Shown: piece after piece, positions 11,804 to 14,068 of the stretch
Layout of the letters: every line of letters starts with the position of its first letter
Numbering within the stretch: position 1 is the stretch's first letter
NCBI GenBank assembly: GCA_002448555.1
Contig: DJYV01000063.1
Coordinates: forward strand, 1 to 14,068
Direction of reading: 5' to 3'
DNA from: Flavobacteriales bacterium UBA6969
Lineage (GTDB): Bacteria > Bacteroidota > Bacteroidia > Flavobacteriales_D > Sanyastnellaceae
DNA: 14,068 nucleotides
Made by a program: the position numbers and the translations under genes
Notes under the pieces: model-generated
What the model was told of the DNA's origin: nothing
Databases searched by the model: none
Seen by the model: the letters and a program-made list of their open reading frames with translations, nothing else

Positions 11804-14068
11804 CAATCGAGTACAACGGTTGTTTCGCGGCGCCACGTGTCCGCGGTGATGCTTCGTTCACCTCTGAAGTAGTATACACCGGTCTTGGTGACAACCTTGC
11901 GGTACCGGACAACCAGGTTGCCTGTGCGCACGGTTCGTTCAATGACGAGGCCATTCGGGATATCGTAAGACTGCTCATTCACTCCTTGCAGAATGTCGGC
12001 ATCGTCTTCGGCCAACTTGTAATCTTCGGGAGCTCGGGGGCCCACTTCCCGCAAATTGGCCTGCGCCGCTTGTTGCTCGTTGTAGGCTCGCTGGCGGGCT
12101 TCTTGTTCGCGCTGGGCCATCAATCGACGCTCCTTTTTCTCGCGGCGACGCGACTCCAACCAGCGTTCCTGGGCACGCGCATTGGCTCCGTCTCCTAATC
12201 GGCGGAAGCGACGTGTCATGTTCTCCACTTGCGCACGCGATTCCCTGCGGCGGTCTTCAGCGGTGCGCGTAAGGCCTTTAAACAGGTTGCGCCACGATCG
12301 CTTTTTGGCCTCCACTTCCGGCACATTCAACGTGTAGTCTTGTGCGCGGCTCTTTTCCAGGCGGCGTTTGCGGCGGCGTTTGTTCTCCGTTTCGCGGGCA
12401 CCTTGTTGGATCATCTCCGTCCCGGCCGCTTGTGCCTGTTCCGCATTGGCCTCATAGGCTGCTTGACGCTGTTCTTCTTCCCGGCGGCGATCTGCTTGCT
12501 GGGCGGTACCGGCCTCATTGATGGCACGGACTTGGCGCTCCATGTCCTTCTGTGCTTGGAGGTCGCGGTCGACGCGTTCTGCCGCACTGCGCTGGGCGTC
12601 GCGAAGGAGTTGTTCCTGCGCCGTTTTCTTTTCTTCTACCTCCTGTCTCCGGGCTTCTGCCTCGCTTTCCAAGGCTGCCTTGTAATAGGCTTCGACTTCG
12701 TCCTTGTCGCTGCTGTTCATTTGCTGCGCCAGCTTCTCAGCGCGTCGACGGTCCCGATCGGCTTGTTCCTGACGTTTGGCTTCCTCTCGGTCGCGTTCGG
12801 CCTGCTGGTCGGCCAGCAATTGAGCTTCCAATGCTTCAGCCGCCTCGTTTTGGCGCTCCGCTTCGCGCTGTGCTTCGCGTACCATGGCCGCACGCTCGCG
12901 GTCGAGATCGGCCTCCGACGGGCCCGCGTCGCGTTCGGTGAGGTCGTCTCCTTCAGCATTGCTCACTGCGCGTGCGGCACGCTCCTTGCGTGACTTGGCG
13001 TAGCGATCCCCGGGCTTCACGGCCAAAGCGTCATCGTACAGCCGCTGTGCTTGTGTCCATTGCTGTCGATCGTAGGCTTCATCGGCGGCCTCAATCGCTT
13101 GGTCGTAGGCCTCTTCCACTTGCTCCGCCTCTGAACGGGCAGCGGCTTCGGCCGCTTCACGGGCGGCGCGCTCCTCGTCGACCGCAGCGTCGGCGGCAGC
13201 ATCAGCTTCCTCCCATGCCACTGCATCGGCCTCCGAATCGGATCCCGCAGATTCTGCACGGCTGCGTTCAGCCTCCGCCGCATCCTGGGCCCGAGCCAAA
13301 CGCTTCTCTGCCTCCGCAATGCGCTGTTTGGGGTAGCGTTCATCCGGGAAAATGGCCAACGCCTCATTGTACTGAGTAATGGCTGCAGCGTAGTCATTGT
13401 TGCGGAACGCCTCATCGGCGCCGTCGTTGATGCGGTTGTAGTTTTCGCGCTGTTCGCGTTCAAGCGCTGCAGCTGCCTCTTTCTCTGCCTCCTCCGCAGC
13501 CCGTTTTCTTCGCCCAGCGGATTTCGCATCGGCCTGGGCCATTCGCTCGCGGCATGCCTCGGCTCGTTGTTGCCAGAACCGCTCGGCCGGCAAAACCGAG
13601 CCCGCAGCCTCGTACTTCGCCAACGCCTCGGCGTAATCGTCTGCACGAAACAACAAATTGGCTTCATCGATCAGTGCTTCGTACTCGATGGTTTTGGCGA
13701 TGAGATCGGCTTGCTGAGCCGCCAGGTCCGCTTGGCGAATTTGGGCCTCCTCCATTCGATTTTTCGGGTAGGACTCGTTCGGCTTCAAGGCACTGGCTTC
13801 TGCGAATTTGTCAATCGCCCGGTCCCACTGCTCACGCTCAAAGTAGATATCGCCGTCCTCCACAAGTTCATTGTACTCTTCATCGACCTCGGCGGAATTC
13901 GCCAGCGCGTCCTCCCGCTCGTCTACACGGCGCAGGCCATCACGCGGCTCACGCGCGTCCGGGCGCATGCCCTTGGCTGCTTCAAAACCAGCCCTTGCCT
14001 CCTCAAGTCGGTCCTTCGACAGGGCGCGTTCGGCATCATCAAGTAAGGCTTGGAACGCCGCTTCGTCT
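11803..14068 (-). CDS. TPR-like repeat and coiled-coil protein, N-terminus cut by window edge
   Basis: The frame stays open through the right edge (first complete codon at 14067-14065), so the ATG at 13968 is internal and at least 754 residues are visible. Five degenerate TPR-like units are visible, beginning near residues 7, 65, 127, 209 and 321. Each has a pattern such as 'A...F....Y..AI..Y.EAL...P...Y...R..EA'. Highly charged Ala/Glu/Arg/Gln-rich helices separate some of them. From about residue 375 to 660 lies a long charged coiled-coil region (REAQREAERQNEAAEALEAQ, RRREEEQRQAAYEANAEQAQ). A compact C-terminal domain occupies about 676-754 (IPNGLVIERTVRTGN..VRYRKVVTKTGVYYFRGERSIT). That ending resembles a module seen at the C-terminus of Bacteroidota TPR proteins encoded near TonB genes. 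No enzyme motif is present. The likely role is a scaffold in the cell envelope. The signal peptide or membrane anchor, if any, lies outside the window. Confidence 0.85.
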   Translation of the reverse strand, partial: DEAAFQALLDDAERALSKDRLEEARAGFEAAKGMRPDAREPRDGLRRVDEREDALANSAEVDEEYNELVEDGDIYFEREQWDRAIDKFAEASALKPNESYPKNRMEEAQIRQADLAAQQADLIAKTIEYEALIDEANLLFRADDYAEALAKYEAAGSVLPAERFWQQRAEACRERMAQADAKSAGRRKRAAEEAEKEAAAALEREQRENYNRINDGADEAFRNNDYAAAITQYNEALAIFPDERYPKQRIAEAEKRLARAQDAAEAERSRAESAGSDSEADAVAWEEADAAADAAVDEERAAREAAEAAARSEAEQVEEAYDQAIEAADEAYDRQQWTQAQRLYDDALAVKPGDRYAKSRKERAARAVSNAEGDDLTERDAGPSEADLDRERAAMVREAQREAERQNEAAEALEAQLLADQQAERDREEAKRQEQADRDRRRAEKLAQQMNSSDKDEVEAYYKAALESEAEARRQEVEEKKTAQEQLLRDAQRSAAERVDRDLQAQKDMERQVRAINEAGTAQQADRRREEEQRQAAYEANAEQAQAAGTEMIQQGARETENKRRRKRRLEKSRAQDYTLNVPEVEAKKRSWRNLFKGLTRTAEDRRRESRAQVENMTRRFRRLGDGANARAQERWLESRRREKKERRLMAQREQEARQRAYNEQQAAQANLREVGPRAPEDYKLAEDDADILQGVNEQSYDIPNGLVIERTVRTGNLVVRYRKVVTKTGVYYFRGERSITADTWRRETTVVLD
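12964..14049 (-). repeat. Five degenerate TPR-like protein repeats
   Basis: Units of about 40-48 codons recur within the partial coiled-coil gene, spaced irregularly by charged helices. Shared features are an aromatic residue after a helix (YFEREQW, LFRADDY, AFRNNDY, AYDRQQW), then an Ala/Leu-rich second helix (FAEASAL, YEAAGSV, YNEALAI, YDDALAV), a Pro (KPNES, LPAER, FPDER, KPGDR) and a basic tail. The similarity is at protein level, and no direct DNA duplication was evident by eye. Confidence 0.7.

Noticed and set aside
12229..12993. 254-codon plus-strand open frame, hydrophobic
   Set aside because: It lies antisense to the coiled-coil gene. Its hydrophobicity comes from reading Glu/Arg/Ala-rich codons on the opposite strand, and it has no recognisable domain.
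11803..13968. Complete 721-residue coiled-coil gene starting at ATG 13968
   Set aside because: The same frame continues without a stop to the window edge and encodes another TPR-like unit upstream of that Met, so the Met is internal.
1..14068. tRNA, rRNA, riboswitch, CRISPR array, insertion sequence or phage genes
   Set aside because: No cloverleaf-like sequence, repeat-spacer pattern, transposase motif or terminal inverted repeats were seen. Coding density on the minus strand leaves no room for large non-coding elements.

Overview
The window is a Bacteroidota chromosome segment, most likely a marine member of the Flavobacteriales. The evidence is a type IX secretion (T9SS) C-terminal sorting domain, a Cys-rich 'GCTD..ACN..DGSC' spacer of the kind common in that order, several lipoprotein signal peptides, a Bacteroidota-style TonB energy transducer and mostly Shine-Dalgarno-free starts. 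GC is rather high for the group, roughly 50-60% in the lines counted by hand. All ten genes I can support lie on the minus strand, so the biological order runs from high to low coordinates. No RNA gene, CRISPR array, insertion sequence or prophage gene was seen.

Upstream block (14068 to 9772). A TPR-like/coiled-coil protein, cut by the right edge, overlaps by one base the start of a TonB-type protein. After 73 nt comes a saccharopine dehydrogenase/lysine-ketoglutarate reductase-like enzyme that appears to start at TTG. These look like envelope and metabolic genes unrelated to the next block.

Downstream block (9658 to 1). After a 113-nt gap come seven tightly packed genes: a T9SS-secreted protein with a possible glycan-binding domain, an iduronate-2-sulfatase-like lipoprotein, a second sulfatase lipoprotein, a lipoprotein formylglycine-generating enzyme (FGE) with both catalytic cysteines, two predicted outer-membrane beta-barrels, and a two-domain lipoprotein running off the left edge. 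Apart from one 23-nt gap, junctions are 2-5 nt or short overlaps, so this is almost certainly one operon.

The working model is a sulfated-glycan processing locus. The secreted protein or surface lipoprotein would bind substrate, the barrels would form an outer-membrane channel or platform, and two lipid-anchored Cys-type sulfatases would remove sulfate after an exported FGE oxidises their active-site cysteine. There is no SusC/SusD pair, no glycoside hydrolase or lyase and no anSME in the window. The combination of a lipoprotein FGE, its likely sulfatase clients and two barrels without SusCD is the most interesting thing here. Substrate, transport role and localisation are inferences.
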